Shown here piece by piece: positions 37,415-48,701 of a stretch of DNA of 64,000 nt (within the stretch, counting starts at the first letter, position 1; each line of letters begins with the position of its first letter). Position numbers and translations under genes: made by a program. Origin of the DNA: Rheinheimera baltica DSM 14885 (lineage in GTDB: Bacteria > Pseudomonadota > Gammaproteobacteria > Enterobacterales > Alteromonadaceae); NCBI RefSeq assembly GCF_000425345.1, contig NZ_AUDG01000007.1, positions 1 to 64,000 on the forward strand, in the 5' to 3' direction. Under the pieces are notes generated by a model. The model ran no database searches and was not told the origin of the DNA. It saw nothing but the letters and a program-made list of their open reading frames with translations.

Positions 37415-39280
37415 TTACGTTGCTTTAGTTGCAGCAATCCAATTGTTCACCCGTTTTTCAAGTACGCTAAGAGGCAGTGCCCCGCCTCCCAATACCGTGT
37501 CATGAAAAGCTCGAATATCAAACTTATCACCCAACTCAGCTTTAGCTTTGCTACGTAATTCCAGGATTTTAATCATACCAATTTTGTATGCTGTTGCCTG
37601 ACCCGGCCACACAATATAACGACGCACTTCAGAGATAATGGCGCCCTGGGCAATCGGTGTTTTTTCCATAAAGTAATCAATAGCCTGCTGTTCGTTCCAG
37701 CCTTTGCTATGAAGTCCTGTATCAACCACCAAACGCACTGCCCGCCACATTTCAGTAATTAACCGGCCAAAATCTGAATACGGGTTTTGATAAGCCCCCA
37801 TTTCTTTAGCCAGTAACTCTGAATACAAGCCCCAGCCTTCAGAATAAGCAGTAAAGCCAGCTTGCGTACGGAAAGTAGGTACTGTAGTCAATTCCTGAGC
37901 GATAGAGATTTGCATATGATGGCCAGGATTGCCTTCATGATATGCAATGGCTTCCATCTCATTTTTTGGCATAGAACGCATGTCAGACAAGTGCGCGTAG
38001 TAAATACCGGGTCTTGCACCATCCGGAGTACCAGGGAAGTAGTGCTGGGCAGCGCCGGGCTGTTCACGAAACGGCTCTACCCGTTTTACCACTAAATCTG
38101 CCTTTGGCAAAATACCAAAGTAGTTTGGCAGTTGTTCGTTAATAAACGCCAGATATTTACGCGAATCTTCCAGATAGGCTTCACGGCCTTCGTCTGTTTC
38201 CGGATAATAAAACTGATCATCATCTTTAATAAATTTAAAGAAGGCGGCCAAATCACCTTTAAAACCCACTTTATCTTTAATGGTGATCATTTCTTTGGTT
38301 AAACGCTCGACTTCTGCCAAACCAATATTATGAATTTGATCTGCGGTTAAATCTGTCGTTGTAGACACTTTTAACCGATAGTTGTAATACGCTGTGCCAT
38401 CCATTTGTTTACCGACACCGGTCGCAATGTCATCCGTGTTAACAATGTCCTGTTCCAACCATTGTTTTAACGCACTGTATGCCGGTAAAAAGTGGGTTTG
38501 CAACGCCGCTTTAGTTTCTTCAGACAATTCTTTTGCTTGATCATCAGTTAATTTATCTGCGTTAACCAGCGCGTCAATTTTACCCTTGGCATCACTCCAC
38601 AACGGGACATCCTGTTCCGTATCGGTGAAAGGAGCACCGGTAATTAGGTTATTGATTTGCTGTAATACACCTTCGTAGGCAAAGCGTGGGGGTCTTACGT
38701 CTTGCTTAGCATTGGCTTGCGCCCTTTCCATTAGTTGCGTCAACGCGCGGCTAATGCCTTCAATACGTTTAACGTATGCCTGCATATCCTCAGCGTTATC
38801 GACTTTATGAAAATTTATTAAAATTTGCGGCAGTAAGGCATGAATACCCTGCATTTGGGTAAACGTGTAGGCATTTTTGCGAAATGCAACGCCCTCTTTG
38901 GCTTCTTCGTATTGATGTACCCAAATGTCGTAAGACGTTTGTGCCTCAAGATCCAGTTTCGCGTAATCAAAATTGGTTTTGAGTTCATCTACGCTTGCAG
39001 CTAACCAGGCTAGTTGCTTTTCTTCAGCCGCAACAGAGGTATCATCAACTTGATCGTATTTGTCTTTGCGTCCCAAAAAAGTCATTTGCAGTGGACTTTC
39101 CTGTAGCTGCTCTTCGTACTTAACCTCAAACCATTGGTTTAGTCGTTGCGTTTCAGATTGAAGATTTTCTTGAGGTTGTTCCGCTGCAACGTTTACTGAG
39201 GTAGAAGAAGACGTGTCCGGCGCTGGGTTACAGCCGGCAAGAACGCCGGCTACGGCCAAGGCAATTAACGATTTATACAT
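37415..39280 (-). CDS. DUF885 family lipoprotein, putative metallopeptidase
   Basis: This 621-residue protein has a lipoprotein signal (lipobox LAGC, Cys17), so it is likely anchored in the cell envelope. The DUF885 domain follows to the C-terminus and includes YHEGNPGHHMQ, the HExxPGHH-like zinc motif of the family, and FTAYSEGWGLYSELLAKEMG. Members are usually annotated as putative M1/M3-like metallopeptidases; no substrate is established. Only a short promoter gap (39281-39375) separates it from the malic enzyme gene, which runs in the same direction. The prophage ends 85 bp past its stop. Confidence 0.88.
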   Translation of the reverse strand: MYKSLIALAVAGVLAGCNPAPDTSSSTSVNVAAEQPQENLQSETQRLNQWFEVKYEEQLQESPLQMTFLGRKDKYDQVDDTSVAAEEKQLAWLAASVDELKTNFDYAKLDLEAQTSYDIWVHQYEEAKEGVAFRKNAYTFTQMQGIHALLPQILINFHKVDNAEDMQAYVKRIEGISRALTQLMERAQANAKQDVRPPRFAYEGVLQQINNLITGAPFTDTEQDVPLWSDAKGKIDALVNADKLTDDQAKELSEETKAALQTHFLPAYSALKQWLEQDIVNTDDIATGVGKQMDGTAYYNYRLKVSTTTDLTADQIHNIGLAEVERLTKEMITIKDKVGFKGDLAAFFKFIKDDDQFYYPETDEGREAYLEDSRKYLAFINEQLPNYFGILPKADLVVKRVEPFREQPGAAQHYFPGTPDGARPGIYYAHLSDMRSMPKNEMEAIAYHEGNPGHHMQISIAQELTTVPTFRTQAGFTAYSEGWGLYSELLAKEMGAYQNPYSDFGRLITEMWRAVRLVVDTGLHSKGWNEQQAIDYFMEKTPIAQGAIISEVRRYIVWPGQATAYKIGMIKILELRSKAKAELGDKFDIRAFHDTVLGGGALPLSVLEKRVNNWIAATKAT

Positions 39281-39375
39281 GCTTAGAGGTCCTTGTTGTT
39301 TTGATTATCACCAAATGACAGACTACCTATAAGCATTGCATTAGTCTAAACAAATTGTAACCAGCTTTTTCTGAA

Positions 39376-41058
39376 CTAGGCACTTATCCGCTTATATTGT
39401 CGGTACTGGGGTAACCAAAAATTCTCGTCTATTTTTTGTTGGAGGATAACGTCATCAACTTCAAGCGCCAAACCTTGTTTTATCGCGACCTTGGCCACGT
39501 TAAACGCTATTTTTTTACTAAGTGCTGCCAGTTCTGTAAACGCAGGCAACAGGCCACCGCTACCATTATTAGCTTTAGGTGACGCAGCTGCTAGTGTCTT
39601 ACTGGCTTCACGCAGCATTTCGTCGCTAATAAGCCTGGCTTTAATGGCAATAACGCCCAAACCAACGCCCGGAAAAATATAGCTGTTGTTACACTGCGCT
39701 ATAACATATTGCTGTCCATTATAACTAACCGGTGCAAATGGACTGCCTGTGGCAATAATGACATCGCCCTCTGTCCAGGTAATTACTTGCTCTGGTGTGG
39801 CTTCAACCTGTCTTGACGGATTACTCAATGGGAAAATAATAGGTGTACTAACACCTGCTTTCATTGCGCGGATCACCGGCTCAGTAAACAAACCTGCTTG
39901 CCCCGATACCCCAATAAGAATACCTGGTTTAGCGCAATTCATGACATCCAGTAAGCTTGGGAACTCACCACTGTAGCTCCAGCTTTCAATAGTTTTTTGC
40001 GGTTGCGTCAGTGCTTGTTGAAAGTCTCGTAAACCGGGTGTCGCGTCCGTTAACAGGCCAAATCTGTCAATCATAAAAATCTGACTGCGGGCTTGAGACT
40101 CGCTGATCCCTTCCGCTACCATCTGGCTAATAACTTGTTCTGCGATGCCACAACCGGCTGAGCCCGCGCCGACAAAAACAACTTGCTGGGCAGATAATTT
40201 CACATTTTTGCTACGGCACGCGGCAAGTAGTGTCCCTACTGTCACCGCTGCAGTGCCTTGGATATCATCATTAAAACAACACACTTGCTCGCGATAACGT
40301 TGTAACAATGGCATAGCATTTGGCTGAGCAAAATCTTCAAACTGAATAATAGCTTCAGGCCAGCGGCGTTTTACTGCCTGAATAAATAGCTCTACAAATT
40401 CATCGTACTCTGCCTGGCCTACGCGCTTTTGCCTAAGCCCCATGTACATCGGATCGTTTAATAACTTTTCATTGTTGGTGCCAACATCCAGCATCATAGG
40501 TAACGCATAAGCTGGGCTAATGCCACCACAAGCGGTATAAAGCGACAATTTACCGATAGAGATGCCCATACCGCCGATCCCTTGATCACCTAAGCCCAGC
40601 ACGCGCTCACCATCGGTAACCACTATCACCTTCACTTTACGTTTAGTTGCATTACGCAAAATGTCATCCAACTGATGCCTGTCGTTATAGCTAATAAACA
40701 ATCCGCGGGCACTACGATAAATATCAGAAAATTGCTCACACGCATCGCCTACCGTCGGCGTATAAATAATGGGTATCATTTCGTCCAAGTGTTGTTGTAA
40801 CAAACGGTAAAACAAGGTTTCGTTGTTATCCTGGATGGCTCTTAAATAAATATGCTTATTAATTGCCGTATCAAAACTCTTGTATTGCATGTAAGCACGG
40901 CTGACTTGTTCTTCAATAGTTTCGTAGCGAGGAGGCAGTAAGCCTGCCAAGTTGAACGCTATGCGCTCATCAACTGTGAAAGCGCTGCCTTTATTTAACA
41001 AAGGCGTCTCGAGTAACGCTGAACCGGAATAAGCGGTATACAGGGGTGATTTTTTCAT
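39376..41058 (-). CDS. maeA: NAD-dependent malic enzyme
   Basis: This 560-residue enzyme converts malate to pyruvate and CO2 with NAD reduction, linking the TCA cycle to pyruvate. [12 protein letters not shown] (about 99-110), the active-site region with [20 protein letters not shown] and the nucleotide-binding [14 protein letters not shown] are all present. The N-terminal malic domain is at 80-260 and the NAD-binding domain at 270-530. The length matches the E. coli maeA (sfcA) type of about 565. It is a single gene by spacing. Confidence 0.95.
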   Translation of the reverse strand: MKKSPLYTAYSGSALLETPLLNKGSAFTVDERIAFNLAGLLPPRYETIEEQVSRAYMQYKSFDTAINKHIYLRAIQDNNETLFYRLLQQHLDEMIPIIYTPTVGDACEQFSDIYRSARGLFISYNDRHQLDDILRNATKRKVKVIVVTDGERVLGLGDQGIGGMGISIGKLSLYTACGGISPAYALPMMLDVGTNNEKLLNDPMYMGLRQKRVGQAEYDEFVELFIQAVKRRWPEAIIQFEDFAQPNAMPLLQRYREQVCCFNDDIQGTAAVTVGTLLAACRSKNVKLSAQQVVFVGAGSAGCGIAEQVISQMVAEGISESQARSQIFMIDRFGLLTDATPGLRDFQQALTQPQKTIESWSYSGEFPSLLDVMNCAKPGILIGVSGQAGLFTEPVIRAMKAGVSTPIIFPLSNPSRQVEATPEQVITWTEGDVIIATGSPFAPVSYNGQQYVIAQCNNSYIFPGVGLGVIAIKARLISDEMLREASKTLAAASPKANNGSGGLLPAFTELAALSKKIAFNVAKVAIKQGLALEVDDVILQQKIDENFWLPQYRQYKRISA

Positions 41059-41114
41059 TGATAACTACCTGAATAGCCGATAGAAGTACTGTTAGTTCTT
41101 CTATCCACTGAAGA

Positions 41115-41960
41115 TTAATAAATAGTGCTGATTCTGGGATTTAATACCGATAAAATAAACAACCCTTCGGTATTACAAAAATCGATGGCGCGAATAACAT
41201 CTTGTTGGGTCAACTGCAGTAATTCAAGTACAAAAGGATCGACTAATTGCTTAGTGGTGTACATTTCAGGATGTTGATTTGCCAACGCCAGGCGAACTGC
41301 AAGATATAATACAAGTTGTGGTTTATTTTTCGGGTCAAACTTGTAGCTGTGTTGCAACGCAACCGGCGCAACGATGCTATCAGGTAACTGCCAAAGGTGT
41401 AATAACTCTGCGCCACAATTAGCATAAGTAAATTCAAGCAGTTGTTGCTGACGCTGCCAGGGTTTTTCTTCAGCTGAATAGTTCTGACATTGGTTAGCCA
41501 GTGTCGCATCGTTATGCAATACCACCATCTCACCAATGTTATGCAAAAGGCCAGCAACATAATATCTATCACAAGGTTTTAGCTGACAGCATTGAGCAAG
41601 AAATTTCGCGATGAGTGCAGCATTAACACTCTGCTCCCAAAAGCGTTCTAAATCAATTGATGAACTATCAATATTACTGCAAGCAGATGCAATACCTATG
41701 CTCAAAATTAAGTTGTAAACCTGAGTTTTCCCTAATATTAACAAGGCTTTGCTTACACTTTCGACCTGATAAGGCAGGTTGTAGATGGCACTGTTGGCTA
41801 GTTTTAGCAATTTAGCCGTAAGTATAGGGTCAAGTAAAATAACTTCTGCAACTTCATCCAGACTCGCGGTATCCGAATCCATAAGTTGTTTTACTTTTAA
41901 ATATCCTTCCGGTAAAGCAAACAGATCTGCAACATTCTGCGCATATTGCAAGGCTTTCAT
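41115..41960 (-). CDS. HDOD domain protein
   Basis: This 281-residue protein carries an HDOD domain over residues 9-200: LPEGYLKVKQLMDSDTASLD, EVAEVILLDPILTAKLLKLA, then YVAGLLHNIGEMVV. It keeps only part of the HD metal pattern. HDOD proteins act in signalling and are often tied to stress responses or c-di-GMP control; they are probably not phosphodiesterases. The gene is alone by spacing, and an 8-bp inverted repeat (41079-41105) lies after its stop. Confidence 0.85.
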   Translation of the reverse strand: MKALQYAQNVADLFALPEGYLKVKQLMDSDTASLDEVAEVILLDPILTAKLLKLANSAIYNLPYQVESVSKALLILGKTQVYNLILSIGIASACSNIDSSSIDLERFWEQSVNAALIAKFLAQCCQLKPCDRYYVAGLLHNIGEMVVLHNDATLANQCQNYSAEEKPWQRQQQLLEFTYANCGAELLHLWQLPDSIVAPVALQHSYKFDPKNKPQLVLYLAVRLALANQHPEMYTTKQLVDPFVLELLQLTQQDVIRAIDFCNTEGLFILSVLNPRISTIY

Positions 41961-42104
41961 TGGATATCTTCTCCTGTAGCGGATACATCCAAAAACGGCA
42001 TCAGCTATAAGTGTTACTTCTTGGCGGGATTTTACAAGGTTTACGCAGAAAATCTTAGTGTTTTTTGTCCAAATGACAGTTTTATGCGCTCAGACACCAC
42101 TGCC

Positions 42105-42137
42105 GCCCTACAGGCCAGACCTCTGGCGCTGTAAGGC
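42105..42137 (-). terminator. Long hairpin downstream of dps
   Basis: GCCCTACAGGCCAGA (42105-42119) and the facing arm 42122-42137 pair nearly along their whole length with two mismatches. It lies just after the dps stop. There is no T-run, so it may protect the message end or be a repeat element. Confidence 0.45.
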
Positions 42138-42154
42138 TTTACAGTATAGGACGA

Positions 42155-42622
42155 TTAAGCTACCAGGCTACGTAACATCCAGGCGGTTTTCTCGTGTACC
42201 GTCATGCGTTGCGTCAACAAATCCAGGCTAACCTCATCAGACGCTTTGTCAGCGACAGGAACAATTGACCGAGCTGTTTTAGCAATAGCTTCTTGCCCTT
42301 TCACTAAATCTTTTATCATCTCTTCAGCAGTGGGAATGCCATCTACTTCTTTGATACTAGTAAGTTTAGCGAATTCTTTGTAAGAACCTGGTGCAAACTC
42401 ACCTAACGCACGGATACGCTCGGCTATATCGTCCACGGCCAATGCCAGCTCGTTGTATTGCGTTTCGAAGAGGGTGTGCAACGTTTGAAACATTGGGCCA
42501 GTTACGTTCCAATGGTAGTTATGCGTTTTTAAATACAGAGTATAGGTATCTGCCAATAGTACAGCTAAGCCGTCACAGATTGCTTTACGCTGTTCATCAT
42601 TAATACCAATATTGATTTTCAT
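42155..42622 (-). CDS. dps: Dps ferritin-like DNA-protection protein
   Basis: This 155-residue protein forms 12-mers that store iron and bind DNA in starvation and oxidative stress. The ferroxidase signature [20 protein letters not shown] is at about residues 30-49, with [20 protein letters not shown] further on. ATG at 42622 has AAGGATCC upstream; the start at 42679 is not supported. The N-terminus is short and less basic than that of E. coli Dps, so DNA condensation may be weaker. Confidence 0.92.
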   Translation of the reverse strand: MKINIGINDEQRKAICDGLAVLLADTYTLYLKTHNYHWNVTGPMFQTLHTLFETQYNELALAVDDIAERIRALGEFAPGSYKEFAKLTSIKEVDGIPTAEEMIKDLVKGQEAIAKTARSIVPVADKASDEVSLDLLTQRMTVHEKTAWMLRSLVA

Positions 42623-42766
42623 AGCGGATCCTTTTATCAACATGTTGAACGATACAAACCTGGTGCACAAACTGCGCATTAATCAGCTTAAAGTAAAGCG
42701 TGCACGAGTAAGCTCTAATAAACAATGCTTACAAAAGACATGGGGGCGTAGAGAGATATTTCAAGT

Positions 42767-42795
42767 AAAAAGGCCAGTTTTAAACTGGCCTTTTT
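42767..42795 (-). terminator. Rho-independent terminator after ybiT-like gene
   Basis: AGGCCAGTTT pairs with AAACTGGCCT, flanked by A5 and T5, so it can work in both directions. It ends the ABC-F gene and shields dps. Confidence 0.88.
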
Positions 42796-42802
42796 ATATT
42801 GG

Positions 42803-44392
42803 TTAGCTAACTTGTGCGTTCAAATACTCTTCGTAGGTGCCTACGAAGTTACGTATATCGTTATCAGTGATCTCGATAATTCTGCTGGCCAGACTAGAAA
42901 CAAACTCACGGTCATGGCTAACAAACAGCAAGGTGCCTTTGTAATGCTCCAATGCCAAATTTAGCGATTCAATTGACTCCATATCCAGGTGGTTAGTCGG
43001 TTCATCCATCACCAAAATATTTGGCCGTTGTAGCATCAACTTACCAAACAACATACGGCCTTTTTCACCGCCCGATAATACTTTAACTGACTTATTTATC
43101 TCGTCCTGAGAAAACAGTAAACGTCCCAGAATGCCTCGAATAGCCTGTTCATCGTCAGATGGCTGCTTCCACTGAGTCATCCACTCAAACAAGCTGATAT
43201 CTGCAGTAAATTCATGAGCATGATCTTGTGCGTAATAACCAATTTTATGGTTTTCAGACCATTTAACCGTACCGGTCTCTGGCTTTAAATCACCGACCAG
43301 ACACTTGAGCAACGTGGTTTTACCAATACCATTGGCGCCTAAAATGGCCACTTTTTCACCAACTTCAATAGTGAGACCAAGGTTTTTTAATAACTTAAGT
43401 TCACCAAAGCTCTTACTTAAACCTTCGACTTCAAGTGCTAAACGGTATAATTGTTTTTGCTGTTCAAAACGGATAAATGGGTTAACACGGCTAGAGGCTT
43501 TTACTTCATCCAGCTGAATTTTATCTATTTGCTTGGCACGTGATGTGGCTTGCTTAGCTTTCGACGCGTTTGCAGAGAAACGACTAACGAAAGTTTGTAA
43601 TTCGGCAATTTGCGCTTTTTTCTTCGCGTTGTCTGACAATAAACGCTCACGAGCCTGAGTCGCTGCAAACATGTATTCGTCATAGTTACCGGGATACAAA
43701 CGTAGTTCGCCGTAATCCAAGTCAGCCATGTGGGTACAAACGCTGTTTAAGAAGTGACGGTCGTGCGAAATAATCACCATAGTACTATTGCGCTCGGCCA
43801 ACACAGTTTCTAACCAGCGGATAGTATTAATATCCAGGTTGTTTGTTGGTTCATCTAACAGCATGATTTCCGGATCGGCAAATAATACTTGTGCCAATAA
43901 CACGCGTAACTTGAAACCCGGCGCAATAGCGGACATAGGACCAAAATGCTGTTCTACCGGTATACCAACGCCAATAAGCAGTTCGCCAGCGCGAGATTCT
44001 GCGGTGTAACCGTCCATCTCGCCGAAAGCGACTTCCAGATCAGCGACTTTCATGCCATCTTCTTCGCTCATGTCTGCACTGGCGTAAATGCGATCGCGTT
44101 CTTCTTTTACTGCCCAAAGCTCAGCATGACCCATAATAACGGTATCGATAACTGAATACTTTTCAAATGCAAACTGATCTTGATGAAGCTTGGCCACACG
44201 ATGGTTTGGTTCGACAAACACATTACCTGCAGAGGGCTCTAACTCACGGCTTAAAATCTTCATAAAAGTAGACTTACCGCAGCCATTGGCACCAATTAAG
44301 CCATAGCGATTACCTTCACCAAATTTAATTGAAATATTTTCAAACAGCGGCTTGGCGCCAAATTGCATTGTAATGTTAGCAGTTGATATCAC
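42803..44392 (-). CDS. ybiT: ABC-F family ATPase, YbiT type
   Basis: This 529-residue protein has two ATP-binding cassettes and no membrane part; it is a soluble ribosome-associated ABC-F protein. Walker A motifs are [12 protein letters not shown] (about 33-44) and [12 protein letters not shown] (about 349-360). The first signature is replaced by [12 protein letters not shown], as in YbiT, and the second is [11 protein letters not shown]. Walker B motifs are [12 protein letters not shown] and [16 protein letters not shown] proteins rescue or tune stalled ribosomes; the exact task of YbiT is less clear. Confidence 0.92.
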   Translation of the reverse strand: MISTANITMQFGAKPLFENISIKFGEGNRYGLIGANGCGKSTFMKILSRELEPSAGNVFVEPNHRVAKLHQDQFAFEKYSVIDTVIMGHAELWAVKEERDRIYASADMSEEDGMKVADLEVAFGEMDGYTAESRAGELLIGVGIPVEQHFGPMSAIAPGFKLRVLLAQVLFADPEIMLLDEPTNNLDINTIRWLETVLAERNSTMVIISHDRHFLNSVCTHMADLDYGELRLYPGNYDEYMFAATQARERLLSDNAKKKAQIAELQTFVSRFSANASKAKQATSRAKQIDKIQLDEVKASSRVNPFIRFEQQKQLYRLALEVEGLSKSFGELKLLKNLGLTIEVGEKVAILGANGIGKTTLLKCLVGDLKPETGTVKWSENHKIGYYAQDHAHEFTADISLFEWMTQWKQPSDDEQAIRGILGRLLFSQDEINKSVKVLSGGEKGRMLFGKLMLQRPNILVMDEPTNHLDMESIESLNLALEHYKGTLLFVSHDREFVSSLASRIIEITDNDIRNFVGTYEEYLNAQVS

Positions 44393-44493
44393 AGTGTGTT
44401 CCAGAACAGGTTATGACCGACAGAGCCCACAAGCAACCTAAGTCGCCTGAGGGTAAAAAGTGCAGTACTATACGCGTTTTTACCTACAAACTC

Positions 44494-44529
44494 AAAACAA
44501 ACGCCCGGTAAATTCCGGGCGTTTGTTTT
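44494..44529. terminator. Two-way terminator after eda
   Basis: The 15-bp stem 44494-44508/44515-44529 (ACAAACGCCCGG against CCGGGCGTTTGT) with a 6-nt loop and terminal A/T tracts ends the zwf operon. On the minus strand it precedes the promoter region of the ABC-F gene. Confidence 0.92.
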
Positions 44530-44547
44530 AATGTTTGTTAAAGCTGA

Positions 44548-45195
44548 TTATTGCTGACTTTGTACTATTGCCGCTTTACACAATTCAGTGATTCGGCTCC
44601 AGTCTTTATTGGCAACAGCATCGTCTGGAACTATCCATGACCCACCAACACATTTCACATTTGGCAAGGCTAAATAGTCTTTAAAGTTCTTTTCATTAAT
44701 GCCACCGGTTGGACAAAAACGAATATCGGCAAAAGGTCCATAAATAGACTTTAATGTTTTAACACCTCCAGCTGCTTCGGCCGGAAAAAATTTAAAGTGG
44801 CTGTAACCTAAACCGGTACCTTCCATCAATTCTGATATGCTGGCAATACCCGGAATTAACGGGATTATCGCATCTTTCCCTGCTTGCAATAATTCGCGTG
44901 TTAAGCCTGGGCTGATAGCAAATTTTGCGCCTGCATCAATAACCTGCTGCAGTTGAGCCGCAGTGGTAACGGTACCGGCCCCAACAATCGCTTCAGGCAC
45001 TTCTTTTGCTAATAAACGAATGGCATCTAACGCAGCAGGCGTTCGCAGTGTCACTTCAAGCACTTTAATGCCACCTGCCAGAAGTGCTTTTGCCATTGGA
45101 ACGGCGTCTGCTAAGTCTTTGATCACAATTACCGGAACCACAGGCCCTTGATCAAATAGTGTTCCAGGTTGTAATTGCCAATTTTCAAATGCCAT
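44548..45195 (-). CDS. eda: KDPG/KHG aldolase
   Basis: This 215-residue class I aldolase of the Entner-Doudoroff route splits 2-keto-3-deoxy-6-phosphogluconate into pyruvate and glyceraldehyde 3-phosphate. The Schiff-base K135 is in HFKFFPAE, the general acid/base E47 in LEVTLRT, and VGAGTVTT and FCPTGGI lie at the expected phosphate sites. It is the last gene of zwf-pgl-edd-glk-eda (1 nt after glk) and is followed by a strong terminator. Confidence 0.95.
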   Translation of the reverse strand: MAFENWQLQPGTLFDQGPVVPVIVIKDLADAVPMAKALLAGGIKVLEVTLRTPAALDAIRLLAKEVPEAIVGAGTVTTAAQLQQVIDAGAKFAISPGLTRELLQAGKDAIIPLIPGIASISELMEGTGLGYSHFKFFPAEAAGGVKTLKSIYGPFADIRFCPTGGINEKNFKDYLALPNVKCVGGSWIVPDDAVANKDWSRITELCKAAIVQSQQ

Positions 45196-45196
45196 A

Positions 45197-46171
45197 TTAG
45201 TTACTCGCCAAAAATTGTTTCAGGTAAACGGCAGCACCGACTAAACCAGGCTGTTCTGCCGTAACGACATAGGTGGCGATCTGGCGATTAAACGCACTAA
45301 ACCGGCCTTTTGCTTCAAAACGTGTTCTAAATTCACTACTTTCCAGCAGTGGCAGTAATTTCGGCACAATACCGCCGGCAATATACACACCACCAAAGGT
45401 ACTCAGTGTTAGTGCCAGATCGCCAGCAATGCTGCCTAAACTGGCAAAAAACTGCGCTATCGTTGCTTTTGCCAGTTCAGACTCGCCACTAAGTGCCTGA
45501 GTCGCTATTTGTGACGCAGATATCGGTTCTACCTGCTGCTTACGATATAATGCCAGTGCACGATAAATTGCCTCTAACCCTGGGCCAGACAACAATCGTT
45601 CAGGGGAAACATGGCCATATTCTTTTGCCAACGTTTGCTGGATAAACCATTCTTGTTCGTTCTGGGCTGCCCAATCAGCATGACCACCTTCTCCAGGCAG
45701 CGGTATATAGATATCATTTACCGGTAATAAGTGCGCCACGCCAAGGCCGGTTCCTGCACCCAGCACTGCCATCGGCTTGCCTTGTTGCACTTCACCCTGG
45801 CCAAACTTGACTTTTTGCTCACAAGTTAACGCCGGCAGGCACATGGCCACTGCGGTAAAATCATTAATAACCAGCAATGCTTCCAATGCTAGTTGTTGCT
45901 GCATTGACTGAATAGAAAATTGCCAATGAAAATTGGTCATACTGACATTGTCGCCGGTTACCGGACACGCGATAGCGATAGCGACGTGTTTAATATCTTG
46001 TAGGTTTTTTTGCTGTTGATAATGCAGCAGCGCATCAGCCAAGGTAGCAAAATCCGCACACGGGAACACTGCAACCTCATCTAGTGCCAAACTGGCAAGC
46101 GAAACACGGCTAAACCGAGCATTAGTCCCACCGATATCAGCCACTATCGCATAGGCTGGCGACTTAGCCAT
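45197..46171 (-). CDS. glk: Glucokinase
   Basis: This 324-residue enzyme phosphorylates glucose with ATP, feeding Zwf in the same operon. [10 protein letters not shown] at 11-20 is the phosphate-binding motif of the bacterial Glk group. [14 protein letters not shown] and [12 protein letters not shown] follow, and the C-terminal [13 protein letters not shown]. It overlaps edd by 8 nt. Confidence 0.93.
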   Translation of the reverse strand: MAKSPAYAIVADIGGTNARFSRVSLASLALDEVAVFPCADFATLADALLHYQQQKNLQDIKHVAIAIACPVTGDNVSMTNFHWQFSIQSMQQQLALEALLVINDFTAVAMCLPALTCEQKVKFGQGEVQQGKPMAVLGAGTGLGVAHLLPVNDIYIPLPGEGGHADWAAQNEQEWFIQQTLAKEYGHVSPERLLSGPGLEAIYRALALYRKQQVEPISASQIATQALSGESELAKATIAQFFASLGSIAGDLALTLSTFGGVYIAGGIVPKLLPLLESSEFRTRFEAKGRFSAFNRQIATYVVTAEQPGLVGAAVYLKQFLASN

Positions 46172-47996
46172 GCAAGTGCTCCTCTGTTATAAATAAACTA
46201 CAGGCCCCTTGTTCTGCCCCGGTTAACTGAGTGCGCAGTGCACCAAACATCTCACGGCCCATGCCATAATAGCTGTCAGCCATATCTAAGGTCTCGACAT
46301 GGCGTGCGGCTAACTCTTCATCAGAAACTAAAACTTCCAAACGCCCGGTTAAACCATCAACTAACATCATATCGCCGGTTTTGATACGTGCTATGTTGCC
46401 GCCATCAATGGCTTCCGGTGTGACATGGATAGCCGCAGGCACTTTGCCTGACGCGCCTGACATACGGCCATCTGTGACCAAAGCCACTTTAAAGCCTCTG
46501 TCTTGCAACACGCCAAGTGGTGGCGTTAACTTGTGTAGCTCGGGCATACCACAAGCTTTGGGCCCCTGAAAACGCACAACTACTATACAGTCTTTATCAA
46601 GGTCACCTGCTTTAAACGCCGCATCTAGCTCGTGCTGGCTAGAGAATACTACAGCTGGCGCTTTAACAACTTCAGTGCCTTCACGCAGAGCAGAGGTTTT
46701 GATCACGCCACGTCCGACATTACCAGACAGTACTTCCAAGCCACCGTGCGTCTTAAAAGGCTTCTTCACAGTGGCCAATACATCGGTATCCAATGACTGC
46801 TCTGGTGCATCTACCCAAACTAATTTTCCGTCTTGCATAACAGGTTGCTGTGTATAACGGCGCAGTCCAGCACCGGCAACAGTTTGGACGTCTTCATGCA
46901 ACAGCCCAGCGTCTAAAAGCTCGCGTATCAACAACGCCATACCACCTGCATATTGGAAATGGTTAATATCAGCCTGGCCATTTGGATAAATACGCGTTAA
47001 CAACGGCGTTGCCGCTGATAACTCAGCAAAATCATCCCAGTTAACGATATAGCCAGCAGAACGCGCCATAGCAATTAAATGCATAGTATGGTTAGTTGAA
47101 CCACCGGTAGCCAAAAGCCCGACGATGCCATTAACAATTGACTTAGCATCAATCATTTTACCGACAGGTAAATAGTCGGTGCCTAAATCCGTTAACCGCG
47201 TAATTTGGCGCGCTGCCGCTTTAGTTAGTTCGTCACGAAGTGCGGTACCCGGATTGACAAAAGACGCGCCAGGTAAATGCAACCCCATCATTTCAACAAC
47301 AAGCTGGTTCGAATTCGCCGTACCGTAAAAGGTACAGGTTCCAGCCGAATGATACGACGCTGACTCTGCCTCAAGTAATTCTTCTTTACCAACTTTACCT
47401 TCAGCATAAAGCTGACGCACACGAGCTTTTTCTTTATTGGGTATGCCTGAAGGCATTGGCCCTGCTGGCACAAAAATAAAGGGTAAGTGTCCAAAGCTTA
47501 GTGCTGCCATAAACAGGCCCGGCACAATTTTGTCGCAGATGCCCAGCATTAACCCACCATCAAACATATTGTGCGACAAGCCAACCGCAGCAGACATAGC
47601 TATAATATCGCGGCTAAGCAAGCTTAACTCCATGCCAGGTTGGCCTTGCGTTACACCATCGCACATTGCCGGTACACCACCTGCAAACTGCGCCACACTG
47701 CCAACATCAGCAACAGCTTGTTTAATAATGGCCGGATAGTGCTCGTAAGGTTGGTGGGCTGATAGCATGTCATTGTAAGACGAAACAATACCGATGTTTG
47801 CTTTGGTTAAACTACGTAAATCGGCTTTATCCTGCTGATTACAGGCGGCAAAACCATGCGCCAGATTACCACAGCTTAGTACCCCCCGGTGCGGGCCTTT
47901 TAACCGTGCTTTTTCAAGCCGCTGCAGGTAAATATCACGGCTTTTTTGACTACGTGCAATAATTCTGTCCGTTACTTTCTGAATCACAGGATCCAT
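46164..47996 (-). CDS. edd: 6-phosphogluconate dehydratase
   Basis: This 610-residue iron-sulfur dehydratase of the Entner-Doudoroff pathway converts 6-phosphogluconate to KDPG. The IlvD/Edd signatures are clear: the [20 protein letters not shown] motif, [15 protein letters not shown] with a cluster cysteine, and [20 protein letters not shown]. The length equals that of other Edd proteins (about 603-610). It sits 9 nt after pgl and overlaps glk. Confidence 0.95.
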   Translation of the reverse strand: MDPVIQKVTDRIIARSQKSRDIYLQRLEKARLKGPHRGVLSCGNLAHGFAACNQQDKADLRSLTKANIGIVSSYNDMLSAHQPYEHYPAIIKQAVADVGSVAQFAGGVPAMCDGVTQGQPGMELSLLSRDIIAMSAAVGLSHNMFDGGLMLGICDKIVPGLFMAALSFGHLPFIFVPAGPMPSGIPNKEKARVRQLYAEGKVGKEELLEAESASYHSAGTCTFYGTANSNQLVVEMMGLHLPGASFVNPGTALRDELTKAAARQITRLTDLGTDYLPVGKMIDAKSIVNGIVGLLATGGSTNHTMHLIAMARSAGYIVNWDDFAELSAATPLLTRIYPNGQADINHFQYAGGMALLIRELLDAGLLHEDVQTVAGAGLRRYTQQPVMQDGKLVWVDAPEQSLDTDVLATVKKPFKTHGGLEVLSGNVGRGVIKTSALREGTEVVKAPAVVFSSQHELDAAFKAGDLDKDCIVVVRFQGPKACGMPELHKLTPPLGVLQDRGFKVALVTDGRMSGASGKVPAAIHVTPEAIDGGNIARIKTGDMMLVDGLTGRLEVLVSDEELAARHVETLDMADSYYGMGREMFGALRTQLTGAEQGACSLFITEEHLHG

Positions 47997-48005
47997 GGCT
48001 ATCCC

Positions 48006-48698
48006 CTAGTTTTCGCTATACATCACCGTAACGTGCGCTACGGGATGATGTAAAAATGCTCGTATCGGCATAGCAAGCGCGTCTTGCTCTGCCATCGCTT
48101 TGTTTAACACCGCTAATTTGTTACTTCCCACCAGATGTAAAAACAGATGTCGGCTATTTAACAAGCGCGGTAAACTTAGCGACATACGCTGATAGGGGGC
48201 GGTTTTAGGTTCAACTGCCAATACCGCAGGAGCATCTAAAGCCAACCCAGCACTAATTTGTGCACTGCAAGGAAACAATGATGCTGTGTGGCCATCTTCT
48301 CCCATACCCAATATCACAGCATCAAACTGAGGCAAACCACTCACCCGCGGCAATATCTCTGCAACACCTTCAAAGGCAGAAGCACCTTGAGCATACAAAC
48401 TGACAAATGTTGCGGCCTGGGCTTTATGTTGTAATAACGTGGCTTTGACCAAACGTTCGTTTGAGTCTTGTTGGTTATCGTCTAACCAACGATCGTCAGC
48501 CAGCAACACCGTCACCTTGTCCCAGGCTAAATCGACCTGACTTAGCGTATTAAATAAGGCTTGCGGAGTTTTACCACCAGAAACAACCAAATACGCAGCG
48601 CCGCGTTGTTCTATACCCTGCTGTAAAATAGAGACCAAACGGTTAGCAAAATCGATATTTAAGGCGCTGGTGTCAGCAAATTGTTGTAATTCCATCAT
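48006..48698 (-). CDS. pgl: 6-phosphogluconolactonase
   Basis: This 230-residue protein of the DevB/Pgl type hydrolyses 6-phosphogluconolactone made by Zwf. The fold is glucosamine-6-P isomerase-like: YLVVSGGKTPQALFNTL, VTVLLADDRWL with DNQQDSNER, and ILGMGEDGHTASLFPCS. It lies 3 nt from zwf, so both are made from one message. Confidence 0.94.
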   Translation of the reverse strand: MMELQQFADTSALNIDFANRLVSILQQGIEQRGAAYLVVSGGKTPQALFNTLSQVDLAWDKVTVLLADDRWLDDNQQDSNERLVKATLLQHKAQAATFVSLYAQGASAFEGVAEILPRVSGLPQFDAVILGMGEDGHTASLFPCSAQISAGLALDAPAVLAVEPKTAPYQRMSLSLPRLLNSRHLFLHLVGSNKLAVLNKAMAEQDALAMPIRAFLHHPVAHVTVMYSEN

Positions 48699-48701
48699 GC
48701 T

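Noticed and set aside
41079-41105. GATAGAAG/CTTCTATC inverted repeat between HDOD and malic enzyme genes
   Set aside because: Long 11-nt loop, AT-rich, no T-run; could be a chance repeat or an operator, not enough to call.
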